Positions 1 through 6,989 of a stretch of DNA of 18,374 bases are shown piece by piece. The stretch covers positions 1 to 18,374 of the forward strand of contig NZOA01000010.1 of the NCBI GenBank assembly GCA_002695115.1, written 5' to 3'. Origin of the DNA: Planctomycetota bacterium (GTDB lineage: Bacteria; Planctomycetota; UBA8108). Below the pieces are notes generated by a model, which worked only from the letters and a program-made list of their open reading frames with translations, was not told the origin of the DNA and did no database searches. Positions within the stretch are counted from its first letter, which is position 1. Each line of letters begins with the position of its first letter. Both the position numbers and the translations under genes were made by a program.

Positions 1-389
1 GCACGATTCTTCCCGATGGCGCCAGGAAATCGATCGGCGCCGGCTCAGGCTGTATGGCAGGGCTTGTCCGCCTGCCCGTGAAGGGACGCGACATCCTGCT
101 CTACAGCAATTGCGATAGCCAGGGCGGCGATCGCAAGGATGTCAGCGTCTGGGCCAGCTTCGACGGCGCGAAGACCTGGCCGATCAAGCGCCGGGTCTAC
201 AAGGGCCCCAGCGCCTATTCGTCGCTCGCTGCGGGACGGCAGGGAACGTCGAGCGAGGGCTGGATCTACATCCAGCTCGAGGGCGGCCCGCGCCACAGGT
301 ATCAAGGCTCCCAGCTGGCCCGGTTCAATCTCAGCTGGCTGCTGCAGGGCGAGAAAACAGGCGATGGTAAACCGTCCCTGGATGAGTGA
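1..389 (+). CDS. Sialidase (BNR/Asp-box neuraminidase family), C-terminal fragment
   Basis: The reading frame is open from base 3 to the stop at 387-389, so about 128 C-terminal residues are visible and the start lies left of the window. A clear Asp-box (S-x-D-x-G/A-x-T-W, read as SFDGAKTW) is followed by a GPSAYSSL segment and an ARFNLSWL ending, an order typical of the last blades of bacterial sialidase beta-propellers. Such enzymes release terminal sialic acids or related sugars from glycans, usually outside the cytoplasm. The catalytic Arg triad, Asp and Tyr/Glu pair cannot be fully checked because the N-terminal half is missing. The next gene begins 84 nt downstream with its own promoter, so the two are probably transcribed separately. 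The fold is fairly sure; the substrate is unknown, since many planctomycete 'sialidase' domains are uncharacterised. Confidence 0.75.
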   Translation, partial: TILPDGARKSIGAGSGCMAGLVRLPVKGRDILLYSNCDSQGGDRKDVSVWASFDGAKTWPIKRRVYKGPSAYSSLAAGRQGTSSEGWIYIQLEGGPRHRYQGSQLARFNLSWLLQGEKTGDGKPSLDE

Positions 390-404
390 GAGGTCACCCT
401 TTTC

Positions 405-433
405 TTGCCAGCGTCTGTGGGCTCGCTTAGGCT
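405..433 (+). promoter_or_regulatory. Sigma70-like promoter of the S1 protease gene (module copy 1)
   Basis: The -35 hexamer TTGCCA (405-410) and the -10 hexamer TAGGCT (428-433) are 17 nt apart. The 10-mer CTTGCCAGCG at 404-413 recurs before four other genes in the window. A 40-nt leader follows, ending in the purine-rich run AGAGAGAGG ahead of the GTG start at 474. This is inferred from spacing and recurrence; the transcription start is unmapped. Confidence 0.65.
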
Positions 434-473
434 AAGGGCCTGGTCTGCATTATCATAGAGAGAGGTTCCGGAC

Positions 474-1529
474 GTGAAGAAACAGTATATCGGCCTTCTG
501 GTTGCCGGGCTGGGGGCGCTGGCTGTGTCGGGTGCGCATGCCATCGTCATTCGACACGACCTGGCGGACTCGGACTACATCGTAGCGGACTCCGACTACC
601 CCGCCCTGGTCACCCTCTTCGAGCCGGATGACTGCACCGGCACGCTGGTTCATGAGTCGTACCTGCTTACCGTGGCTCATTGCGCCGCGGACCTGGAGGA
701 GGGCCAGTTCCTGGTGGTCAACGGGGTTCGCCATGCGGTTGCCGAGGTTATCCGGCATCCGAGGTGGCGCAGCAACCGTGACAATTTCGACATCGCCCTG
801 GTGCGTTTCCAACGCCCCGTTCGCGGGGTTACACCGCTTCCGATCTACCGGGGGGCCGAGGAGCTCGGCGCCGTCGTCACACTGGTCGGTCGCGGGGTCC
901 ACGCAACAGGTCTGCAGGGAGAGCGGCGGGCGCAGAGCGATGGAAATCTTCGCAGGGCGACCAACGTCGTGACCTCTGTGAACAATCACTTCATCGAGAT
1001 TTTCTTCGAGCGGCCCGGCCAGGACGGAATCACGGACCTCGAAGGTGTCGGGGTCTCGGGCGACAGCGGCGGTCCTGTCTTTATCGACGTCGACGGGGTG
1101 CCCCATATCGCCGGCCTGAACTCCTACGGCGAGGGCGGCAACGGCAGCAGGGTCGGGCAGTACGGCTCCTGGGATTACCAGGCCCGGGTCTCGCAGTACC
1201 TCGACTGGCTCGACAGCGTGGTCGACTTTCCAGACCCTCCAGCGCCCGAGGGCTTTGTCCGTGGCGATTCTGACGCCGACGGCGTTCCGGGACTCACGGA
1301 CGCTGTGTTTACCCTCGACTATCTCTTTCGCGGAGGGCGGGCGCCGGGGTGCGTGAAGGCCGCCGATGCTGATGATGACGGCGAGGTGAACGTGACCGAT
1401 GCGGTCTATCTGCTCAACTTCCTCTTTCTCGGCCGGGGAGTGCCCCCGGCGCCTTTTCCGGGCTGTGGCGGCGATCCCACCGAGGATGAAATGAGCTGCG
1501 AGACCCTGCCTGGTAATTGCCTGCAATAG
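474..1529 (+). CDS. Secreted trypsin-like serine protease (S1) with C-terminal dockerin-like tag
   Basis: 351 residues. The N-terminus is a Sec signal peptide (KKQ then a hydrophobic stretch ending SGAHA, about residues 1-23). The S1 catalytic triad is complete: H69 in TVAHC, D106 in DNFDIAL and S198 in GDSGGP. C54 and C70 are placed to form the usual disulfide around the catalytic His. From about residue 261 there is a second module with two EF-hand-like half-repeats (DSDADG at 265 and DADDDG at 298, each followed by a hydrophobic helix ending LF) and four cysteines (293, 331, 342, 349). The same module ends the next gene's product. The start is GTG at 474, chosen because AGAGAGAGG precedes it and the signal peptide begins there. 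A rho-independent terminator overlaps the stop codon. The enzyme class is secure. The tag's role (binding, cell-surface retention or sorting) is not known. Confidence 0.9.
   Translation: MKKQYIGLLVAGLGALAVSGAHAIVIRHDLADSDYIVADSDYPALVTLFEPDDCTGTLVHESYLLTVAHCAADLEEGQFLVVNGVRHAVAEVIRHPRWRSNRDNFDIALVRFQRPVRGVTPLPIYRGAEELGAVVTLVGRGVHATGLQGERRAQSDGNLRRATNVVTSVNNHFIEIFFERPGQDGITDLEGVGVSGDSGGPVFIDVDGVPHIAGLNSYGEGGNGSRVGQYGSWDYQARVSQYLDWLDSVVDFPDPPAPEGFVRGDSDADGVPGLTDAVFTLDYLFRGGRAPGCVKAADADDDGEVNVTDAVYLLNFLFLGRGVPPAPFPGCGGDPTEDEMSCETLPGNCLQ
1254..1520 (+). other. Dockerin-like four-cysteine tag of the S1 protease
   Basis: Residues 261-349 of the protease. Two calcium-loop-like half-repeats of the pattern DxDxDGxxxxTDAxxxLxxLF start 33 residues apart, followed by a PFPxCGxDPT segment. 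Cysteine spacings are 38, 11 and 7 residues; the tag on the neighbouring LPMO has 38, 12 and 7. Similar tags are common on predicted secreted planctomycete proteins. No cohesin partner is visible in this window. Confidence 0.8.
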
Positions 1530-1563
1530 AGTCGCGTTATCAGCCCGCGGCTCTCTCCTTTTT
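1529..1563 (+). terminator. Rho-independent terminator after the S1 protease
   Basis: An 8-bp stem GAGTCGCG / CGCGGCTC (1529-1536 with 1546-1553, one T-G wobble) closes a 9-nt loop and is followed by TCTCCTTTTT. The left arm starts at the last base of the stop codon. The tract ends about 25 nt before the next -35 hexamer, so it should insulate the LPMO gene from read-through. Confidence 0.75.
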
Positions 1564-1587
1564 GCCCGGGGCGGTCCCAGCCTCTTC

Positions 1588-1616
1588 TTGCCAGCGCTCG
1601 TGGCGGTCCTTAAAAT
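1588..1616 (+). promoter_or_regulatory. Sigma70-like promoter of the LPMO gene (module copy 2)
   Basis: TTGCCA (1588-1593), a 17-nt spacer and TAAAAT (1611-1616). The 10-mer CTTGCCAGCG at 1587-1596 is identical to the one before the S1 protease gene. The leader (60 nt) is longer than in the other copies and contains a GGTTCA and CACATTGAGG segment resembling theirs, then a separate AGGGGGGAT ribosome binding site before ATG 1677. Confidence 0.62.
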
Positions 1617-1676
1617 ATATGCTGGGTTCAGTTGTCACATTGAGGCACCCGGTACGGGTAGGGGGGATGGCAATAG

Positions 1677-2648
1677 ATGAGAAGTATCAACAGTCACTCG
1701 AGGTTCAGCCTGATCCTGGGCGCTGGCATCGCGTTGGCAGCGGCTGTGGCGGCGCTCGGCCATGGTACGGTTGTCCAGCCAATGAGCCGCGTCTACCGGG
1801 TGCGCCAGAGCAATCCGGAGAGCCCGGACTTCGAGCTTGCCCGCGCCGCGGTAACCATCGACGGAACAGATTCGTACTACGCGTGGAACGAGTTGTCGCG
1901 GAACATCCCGGAGGCCGTCGAGGCCGGCCTGCCGCCGGGATTTGACTATTCTCCCTGGGCTGGGGATGGCCACCTCGCCAGCGGGGGCCGGATTGATCCG
2001 GAGGACTTCGGGCGGACCTATTCCGGCCTCGACCAGGTCGACCAGGGGTGGCCGGCGACCCCTGTCACCGCTGGTGAGATCATCGAGGTCGACTTTCTTG
2101 CCACCGCTCCGCACGACCCCAGCGTCTGGGATGTCTGGATGACGACAGCCGACTGGGATCCGGCCACCGCGCTCAATTGGGCCCAGATGGAGCATCTCGG
2201 ACGCCCCAGCGTGACCTTTTCGAAGAATCACTATTACTTCGATCTCCAGATTCCACGAGACCGTATGGGTCGGCATGTCCTGTGGGTTGCATGGCAGCGG
2301 GATGATCCCGTCGGAGAGGTCTTCTTTTCAACCTCGGACATCCTGGTTTCTCCCGAGGATGGGTCCGGGTTGTTTGTCAGGGCCGATTCCAACGCCGATG
2401 GTACGTTGGACATCTCCGATCCCGTGTTGACGCTCCAGTGGCTCTTCGGCCCGGACGGCCCGGGGCCCAGGTGCGTGAAACCTCTGGATGCCGATGATGA
2501 CGGTGTGGTTGGACTTTCTGATCCGATCTACACGCTGTTGTTTCTTTTTCAGGGTGGCGAGGCCCCGGGATTGCCATTTCCCGCCTGTGGCCAGGACCCT
2601 ACCGACGATGTTCTCCCCGATTGCGAAAGCTCCCAGCCGAGCTGTTGA
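1677..2648 (+). CDS. AA10 lytic polysaccharide monooxygenase with C-terminal dockerin-like tag
   Basis: 323 residues. A Sec signal peptide (1-28, ending AALG) precedes H29, so cleavage would expose His as the mature N-terminus, as copper-dependent LPMOs require. The sequence continues HGTVVQPMSR, the usual AA10 opening. The second histidine-brace residue is H146 in TAPHDPSVWDVWMTT, with the conserved Ala two residues before it. The axial Phe is probably F216 in EVFFSTSD, five residues before a conserved Asp. AA10 enzymes oxidatively cleave crystalline chitin or cellulose using copper and a peroxide or O2 co-substrate; which polymer is attacked here cannot be read from sequence. The catalytic domain contains no cysteine at all, whereas many AA10 proteins have disulfides. 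Residues 233-323 form the same four-cysteine dockerin-like tag as the preceding protease. The ATG is supported by AGGGGGGAT about 9 nt upstream. Confidence 0.85.
   Translation: MRSINSHSRFSLILGAGIALAAAVAALGHGTVVQPMSRVYRVRQSNPESPDFELARAAVTIDGTDSYYAWNELSRNIPEAVEAGLPPGFDYSPWAGDGHLASGGRIDPEDFGRTYSGLDQVDQGWPATPVTAGEIIEVDFLATAPHDPSVWDVWMTTADWDPATALNWAQMEHLGRPSVTFSKNHYYFDLQIPRDRMGRHVLWVAWQRDDPVGEVFFSTSDILVSPEDGSGLFVRADSNADGTLDISDPVLTLQWLFGPDGPGPRCVKPLDADDDGVVGLSDPIYTLLFLFQGGEAPGLPFPACGQDPTDDVLPDCESSQPSC
2373..2645 (+). other. Dockerin-like four-cysteine tag of the LPMO
   Basis: Residues 233-323. Half-repeats start at D237 (DSNADG) and D271 (DADDDG), each ending in a hydrophobic LF helix, followed by PFPACGQDPT. 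Cysteines 266, 304, 316 and 323 are spaced 38, 12 and 7, and the last is the C-terminal residue. The tag is homologous to that of the S1 protease but clearly diverged at DNA level, so this is not a recent duplication. Confidence 0.8.
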
Positions 2649-2699
2649 CGTCTGTTCGATACCGCGGTCCCCACCGACCTGGAGCTCCTCGACCGGGTG

Positions 2700-2715
2700 A
2701 GCGGAGGACTCCGCT
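2700..2715 (+). repeat. Inverted repeat touching the GH97 promoter -35 region
   Basis: AGCGGAG and CTCCGCT are perfect 7-bp arms separated by GA. The right arm shares one base with the -35 hexamer TTGCCT. It could be a binding site for a regulator or a weak terminator of the LPMO transcript, but no T-tract follows. No other copy of the promoter module has this repeat. Confidence 0.45.
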
Positions 2716-2744
2716 TGCCTGCGCTCGGGGTGGTGACCTATGAT
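2715..2744 (+). promoter_or_regulatory. Sigma70-like promoter of the GH97 gene (module copy 3, diverged)
   Basis: TTGCCT (2715-2720), an 18-nt spacer and TATGAT (2739-2744). The element CTTGCCTGCG differs from the other copies by one base. The 29-nt leader holds GGTCA, ACATT and GGAGAG, the last being the ribosome binding site 6 nt before ATG 2774. Confidence 0.48.
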
Positions 2745-2773
2745 GCGCGGGTCAATACATTGGAGAGCCCGGA

Positions 2774-4675
2774 ATGAATGATCTTAGACGATGGACGACA
2801 GTTCCTGTCCTCTTGCTCCTGGCCCTGTCGGCGCCTGCCGCCGGGGGTGCGGCTGAACCGTGGAAGTCCCTGTCGTCCCCTGGCGGCGTGTTCGTTATCG
2901 AATTCTCGGTAGGCGAAAAGGGTCGGCCCACCTACCGGGTCAAGTACGCCGGCGCCGGGATTATAGAACCTTGCGGGATCGGATTCGTTGAAGTCGAGGG
3001 CCCGGACTGGACCGGGGGTTTTGATGCAATTGAGATGAGCGTGGTCTCAGGGCACGATGAGACCTGGAAGCCTGTCTGGGGAGAACGCTCCACCGTTCGT
3101 GATCACTACCGTGGTGCGACGGTCATTTTCAAACGCCCTGAACCGCAGGGTGAGCTCGAGCTCGATGTCCGCGCCTACGACCAGGGCGTCGCCTTTCGCT
3201 ACGTTGTAGATCCCAGTGCGGGCAGGAATTCGATTCGAATCGAAAGAGAAGAAACAGAGTTCCGTTTCACGGGCGATCACGACCTCTGGGCTGTCTACTC
3301 CGCCCAGGGGAAATACTCAAAGACCAGGTTGAGCAAGATCAGGAGCAGCGTCGAGCGCCCCTGCGTTTTAGAGATCGGAGACGGAAAGGTAATCGCCGTG
3401 GCGGAAGCGGCGCTGGTCGATTTTTCCCGGATGCGCTTGCGGCGCTCCAAGGTCTCTCCAAATACGCTCGTGTCCAGGCTTCACGGTCCGGTTCGCGCGA
3501 AATTGCCGCTGAAGACTCCCTGGCGCGTGATAATGGCCGCCGAGGGGTCCGGGCAATTGCTGCAGAACAACGATCTCATCCTGAACCTGAACGAGCCGAA
3601 CAGGATCGCCGAGCCGGGCTGGATCCGGCCGGGGAAGGTGATTCGAGATGTGACCCTCTCGACCAAGGGGGGGATGGCCTGCGTCGATTTTGCCGTTGAA
3701 AACGGGCTGCAGTTTATCGAGTTCGACGCCGGTTGGTACGGCAACCAGGGAGACGAGGCCTCCGATGCGCGTACCGTGTCCAGGGGGAACCTCGATCTCC
3801 CGGGCGTGATCGAGTACGCGAAGAAAAACAACATCGGAGTCATTCTCTACGTCAACAGGCGCCATCTTGAGCGGGACCTCGACAAGCTGCTCCCGGTGTA
3901 CCGGGAGTGGGGCATCGCCGGGCTGAAGTTCGGCTTCGTGCAGCATGGGGATCAGAAGTGGACGCGCTGGATGCACAAGGCCATCGTGAAGTGCGCGAAG
4001 TACAAGCTCATGGTCGATGTGCATGATGAGTACCGGATGACCGGCTGGCAACGCACCTACCCGAATTTCATGACGGCCGAGGGAATCGGGGGCGACGAGA
4101 CCCGGCCGCCTAACGAGCAGGCGCTGGCGAACCTGTTCAGCCGCATGATAGCGGGGCCGGCGGATCACACCATCTGCTACTTCAACGGCTACGTGGACCA
4201 GACAACATCCCACGCGGCCCAGCTGGCCAAGGCGGTCTGCTTCTTCAGCCCCTGGCAGTTCCTTTTCTGGTACGACCAGCCTTCCAGTGCCCGGGGAGAG
4301 CCCGAGCTGGAGTTCTTCAAGCTCCTGCCGACGACCTGGGACGATACGCGGGTCATTCACGGGAGGATCGGCAGTTACGCCGTTATCGCCCGCCGAAAAG
4401 GATCCGACTGGTTCATCGGCTGCCTCAACGCGGGAGAGCCGAGGTCGCTGAAGGTCGCCCTGGATTTTCTTCCTGCCGGCAAGAAGTTCGAGGCTCGTAC
4501 CTACCATCACGATCCGGGAGCCGGGACCCGCACCAAGGTCGGCATCGCCCGGCGCGGTGTCGACTCCAGCACCGTGCTCAACGCTTCGATGAGCGGCCGC
4601 GGAGGGCTGGCGATCCGGATTTTTCCGGTTAAGGAAGGTTCGGGCGAGCTGCCCGACGGTCCTCGGGATGAGTAG
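2774..4675 (+). CDS. Glycoside hydrolase family 97 (alpha-glucosidase/alpha-galactosidase family)
   Basis: 633 residues, a typical length for GH97. Signal peptide at 1-27; N-terminal GH97_N beta-sandwich from about 30 to 280 (opening SLSSPGGVFVIEF, with AYDQGVAFRY at 135-143); (beta/alpha)8 catalytic domain about 285-525; C-terminal beta domain about 530-620. The catalytic region keeps EFDAGWYG (316-323), KYKLMVDVHDEY (409-420), TGWQRTYPN (423-431) and AEGIGGDE (435-442). Retaining GH97 alpha-galactosidases carry a nucleophile Asp in a segment like GIKVDFM; here the segment is GLKFGFV with G387, as in inverting SusB-type enzymes, so an inverting mechanism is likely. By manual alignment the SusB base Glu508 corresponds to D418 or E419; the partner of Glu439 is unclear. 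These enzymes are generally periplasmic or secreted. The gene converges with the sulfatase gene, with 20 nt between stops. GGAGAG supports the start. Family is secure; substrate is not. Confidence 0.85.
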   Translation: MNDLRRWTTVPVLLLLALSAPAAGGAAEPWKSLSSPGGVFVIEFSVGEKGRPTYRVKYAGAGIIEPCGIGFVEVEGPDWTGGFDAIEMSVVSGHDETWKPVWGERSTVRDHYRGATVIFKRPEPQGELELDVRAYDQGVAFRYVVDPSAGRNSIRIEREETEFRFTGDHDLWAVYSAQGKYSKTRLSKIRSSVERPCVLEIGDGKVIAVAEAALVDFSRMRLRRSKVSPNTLVSRLHGPVRAKLPLKTPWRVIMAAEGSGQLLQNNDLILNLNEPNRIAEPGWIRPGKVIRDVTLSTKGGMACVDFAVENGLQFIEFDAGWYGNQGDEASDARTVSRGNLDLPGVIEYAKKNNIGVILYVNRRHLERDLDKLLPVYREWGIAGLKFGFVQHGDQKWTRWMHKAIVKCAKYKLMVDVHDEYRMTGWQRTYPNFMTAEGIGGDETRPPNEQALANLFSRMIAGPADHTICYFNGYVDQTTSHAAQLAKAVCFFSPWQFLFWYDQPSSARGEPELEFFKLLPTTWDDTRVIHGRIGSYAVIARRKGSDWFIGCLNAGEPRSLKVALDFLPAGKKFEARTYHHDPGAGTRTKVGIARRGVDSSTVLNASMSGRGGLAIRIFPVKEGSGELPDGPRDE

Positions 4676-4695
4676 AGGCCTCACCCGGGTCGCGT

Positions 4696-6861
4696 CTAAT
4701 TCGAGCCGAGCTCGCGAATCCGCAGGTTGCGGAAACGGTAGACGCCTTTTTTCGCATTGTGCTGCAGTCCGATGACTCCGCGTTTATGCGTGGTGTCTTC
4801 GATGTCACTGCAGAGCTGGCCGTTGACCCAGGTCTGGATGCGGGAGCCCTGGCAGCGCACACGAACCTGGTTCCATTTGTCCGGCTGAAAAAAGGTGCCG
4901 GTGCGTTTTACGAAGGCATCGATTTCCGCCGGCTTCTCGACGGGATTCACCCATCCCACGCCGATATCGAAGATCCCGCCGCTGCGGATATCCGAGATCT
5001 CGCTCTGGAATCCCTTCGGCAGGCTGGCGCCCTTTGGCAGTACGCATCGAAAGCCCACCCCGGAATCGAAATCTTTGCCGGGCATCTTCGCCTCAAGCTC
5101 GAGGATGAAGTCGGTGAATGAGCTCTTGTGCAGGTAAAAGACCTGCGGGTCGGGCGACAGGTGGATCTCGCCATTGACCACCTTGATGCTGTCGTTGCCC
5201 GGTATCTGCGTGGCCGGCGATGGGCCCGGCCTGCGCCATCCTTTCAGAGTCCTGCCATCGAAGAGAGAGGTCCAGCCCTTGTTGCCGAGGCCGATCTCGA
5301 AGGTGCCGAATTCCGGCCATGGCGGAAAAAGCGTCTTGCCCTCGCGCAGCTTCGGGGCGGGCGGCACCTTGTATTGTTTTCGCAGCTTTGCCAGCTCGCC
5401 CTTCATGTGCTTGAGGACCCCGGCATATTGGGCGCTGTCGTGAACCGTTCTCATCTCCCCGGGGTCTTTCTCCAGGTCAAAGAGCTCCCATTCGTCAATG
5501 TCGTAAAAATGCATGAGCTTGTAGCGGCTGTTGCGCACGCCGTCATGCCGGCGAACGGCATGGTATTCGGGGAAGCAATAGTAGTGATAGTAGATGGACT
5601 CCCGCCAGCTCTCGGGCTGCTTTCCTTCGAAGAGAGGCTTCAGGCTGCGGCCCTGCATATCACCGGGGATTTCAAGCCCGGCGAGGTCGAGGAAGGTCTG
5701 GGCGAAGTCCAGGTTCGAAACCATGTGCTTGTTGACCGTTCCCGCCCTGGCCTTTCCCGGCCAGCGCACAAGCAAGGGCGTTCGCAGGGACTCCTCGTAC
5801 ATGAAGCGCTTGTCGAACCATCCGTGCTCACCGAGGAAAAATCCCTGGTCCGAGGCGTAGATGACCACCGTGTTCTCTGTCAGGCCTGATTCGTCCAGGT
5901 AGTCCAGCAGGGTGCCCACCGAATCGTCGAGGGACTTGATGCAGGCAAGGTAGTCGGCCATGTAGCGCTGGTATTTCCAGCGTACGAGGTCATCGCCCTG
6001 CGGCCGCTCCTTGAGGACCCTGGCCCGGATGCCATCGTAGACCTCGTTCCACTGCCTCTTTTGTTCCGCGTTCATGCGGTCCTGTCGAAAGGGGACCATC
6101 TTGTTGTCGAGGGCCAGGTCCATGGTAACCCTCAGGGTCATATCCTGGGTATGGGCCGGCGTGCCTCGCCCCTTGTAGTCATCAAACAGGTTTTTCGGCT
6201 CGGGATAATGCTTGCTGGTGTATTCCTTGAGGTATTTGACCGGGGGGAGCCAGAAGCGGTGCGGGGCCTTGTGCTGGACCATGAGCATGAAGGGTTTTTT
6301 CTTGTCCCGTCCGCTCTTGAGCCAGGCGATGGATTTTTCCACCACGGCCTCCGTCACGTATTCGCCCCGCTTCCCAGCGACCTTGCCTTGTGGCGTCTTG
6401 AATTCGGGTGCGTAGTAGGTTCCCTGGCCGGGGAGCACGTTCCAGAGATCAAATCCTTGCGGCTCGGAGCCGAGATGCCACTTGCCGATGAGGGCGGTCT
6501 GGTAGCCGCCCTTCTGCAGGAGCTTCGGGAAGGTCTGCTGATCGCCGTTGAAGACGTGATGGTTCTCGAGGAAGCCGTTGAGGTGGGAGTGCTTGCCGGT
6601 CTGGATGACGGCCCGGCAGGGTCCGCAGAGGGCGTTGGTGACGAAGCAATTATCGAAGCGGATGCCCTCGGCGGCTATGCGGTCGAGGTTCGGAGTGGGA
6701 GCGACGTCCTTGAGGCGTCCCCCGTAGGCTGAGACAGCCTCGAAGGAGTGGTCATCGGAGAAGATGAACAGGATGTTCGGACGTTCCTGCGAGAGGACGG
6801 TCCCGGCGGCGCAGACAGCCTGGCCAATCACCACAGCAATTATCAGGAGGGTTTGTTTCAT
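4696..6861 (-). CDS. Secreted sulfatase (type I, formylglycine) fused to C-terminal DUF1080 domain
   Basis: 721 residues from ATG 6861. Signal peptide 1-24. The sulfatase domain (about 27-500) begins [12 protein letters not shown] with metal-ligand D36 and D37. The formylglycine motif C-x-P-x-R is CGPCR at 79-83, followed by AVIQTGKH; further active-site motifs are GKWHLG (126-131), SDQG (337-340) and GEHGWFDKR (344-352). It would hydrolyse sulfate esters, probably on polysaccharides, after C79 is converted to formylglycine. Residues about 528-718 are a DUF1080 (3-keto-disaccharide hydrolase, LamG-like) domain starting [14 protein letters not shown]. The fusion suggests glycan binding or a second hydrolytic step. 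ATG 6861 is preferred over GTG- or ATG-based extensions because the hydrophobic signal core follows MKQ and AGGA lies 8 nt upstream; ATG 6870, three codons earlier, is also possible. It is downstream of and parallel to the S8 protease gene. Confidence 0.88.
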   Translation of the reverse strand: MKQTLLIIAVVIGQAVCAAGTVLSQERPNILFIFSDDHSFEAVSAYGGRLKDVAPTPNLDRIAAEGIRFDNCFVTNALCGPCRAVIQTGKHSHLNGFLENHHVFNGDQQTFPKLLQKGGYQTALIGKWHLGSEPQGFDLWNVLPGQGTYYAPEFKTPQGKVAGKRGEYVTEAVVEKSIAWLKSGRDKKKPFMLMVQHKAPHRFWLPPVKYLKEYTSKHYPEPKNLFDDYKGRGTPAHTQDMTLRVTMDLALDNKMVPFRQDRMNAEQKRQWNEVYDGIRARVLKERPQGDDLVRWKYQRYMADYLACIKSLDDSVGTLLDYLDESGLTENTVVIYASDQGFFLGEHGWFDKRFMYEESLRTPLLVRWPGKARAGTVNKHMVSNLDFAQTFLDLAGLEIPGDMQGRSLKPLFEGKQPESWRESIYYHYYCFPEYHAVRRHDGVRNSRYKLMHFYDIDEWELFDLEKDPGEMRTVHDSAQYAGVLKHMKGELAKLRKQYKVPPAPKLREGKTLFPPWPEFGTFEIGLGNKGWTSLFDGRTLKGWRRPGPSPATQIPGNDSIKVVNGEIHLSPDPQVFYLHKSSFTDFILELEAKMPGKDFDSGVGFRCVLPKGASLPKGFQSEISDIRSGGIFDIGVGWVNPVEKPAEIDAFVKRTGTFFQPDKWNQVRVRCQGSRIQTWVNGQLCSDIEDTTHKRGVIGLQHNAKKGVYRFRNLRIRELGSN

Positions 6862-6868
6862 GGCGGCC

Positions 6869-6897
6869 ATCCTACGCCGTTCTCCAGGACCGCTCAA
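6869..6897 (-). promoter_or_regulatory. Possible sulfatase promoter giving a leaderless or near-leaderless mRNA
   Basis: On the minus strand TTGAGC (6897-6892), a 17-nt spacer and TAGGAT (6874-6869). The -10 hexamer ends 7 nt before ATG 6861, so transcription would start at about the start codon. The same TAGGAT contains the AGGA that could be a ribosome binding site, so the two readings compete. Confidence 0.3.
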
Positions 6898-6950
6898 ACC
6901 CTTACTGGCAGGGGTCGGTGTCTTTAGCGATGAGGCTTTCGTCGGCGGAA

Positions 6951-6971
6951 GCCGGCCCGCATAAGGCCAGC
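6951..6971 (-). terminator. Weak terminator-like hairpin after the S8 protease gene
   Basis: Arms GCCGGCC (6951-6957) and GGCCAGC (6965-6971) pair over 7 bp (one G-T wobble when read on the minus strand) with a 7-nt loop, about 20 nt past the S8 stop codon. Only TTCC follows on the minus strand, so if it terminates it is not a classical intrinsic terminator. Confidence 0.3.
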
Positions 6972-6989
6972 CCGATGAACGGCGTCCGG

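Noticed and set aside
453..1526. A 357-codon open frame antisense to the S1 protease
   Set aside because: It lies opposite a protein with an intact catalytic triad, has no recognisable motif or signal, and long antisense frames are expected in GC-rich DNA.
3368..4684. A 438-codon open frame antisense to GH97
   Set aside because: No domain or motif, Pro/Arg/Gly-rich shadow composition, and fully covered by a clear GH97 gene.
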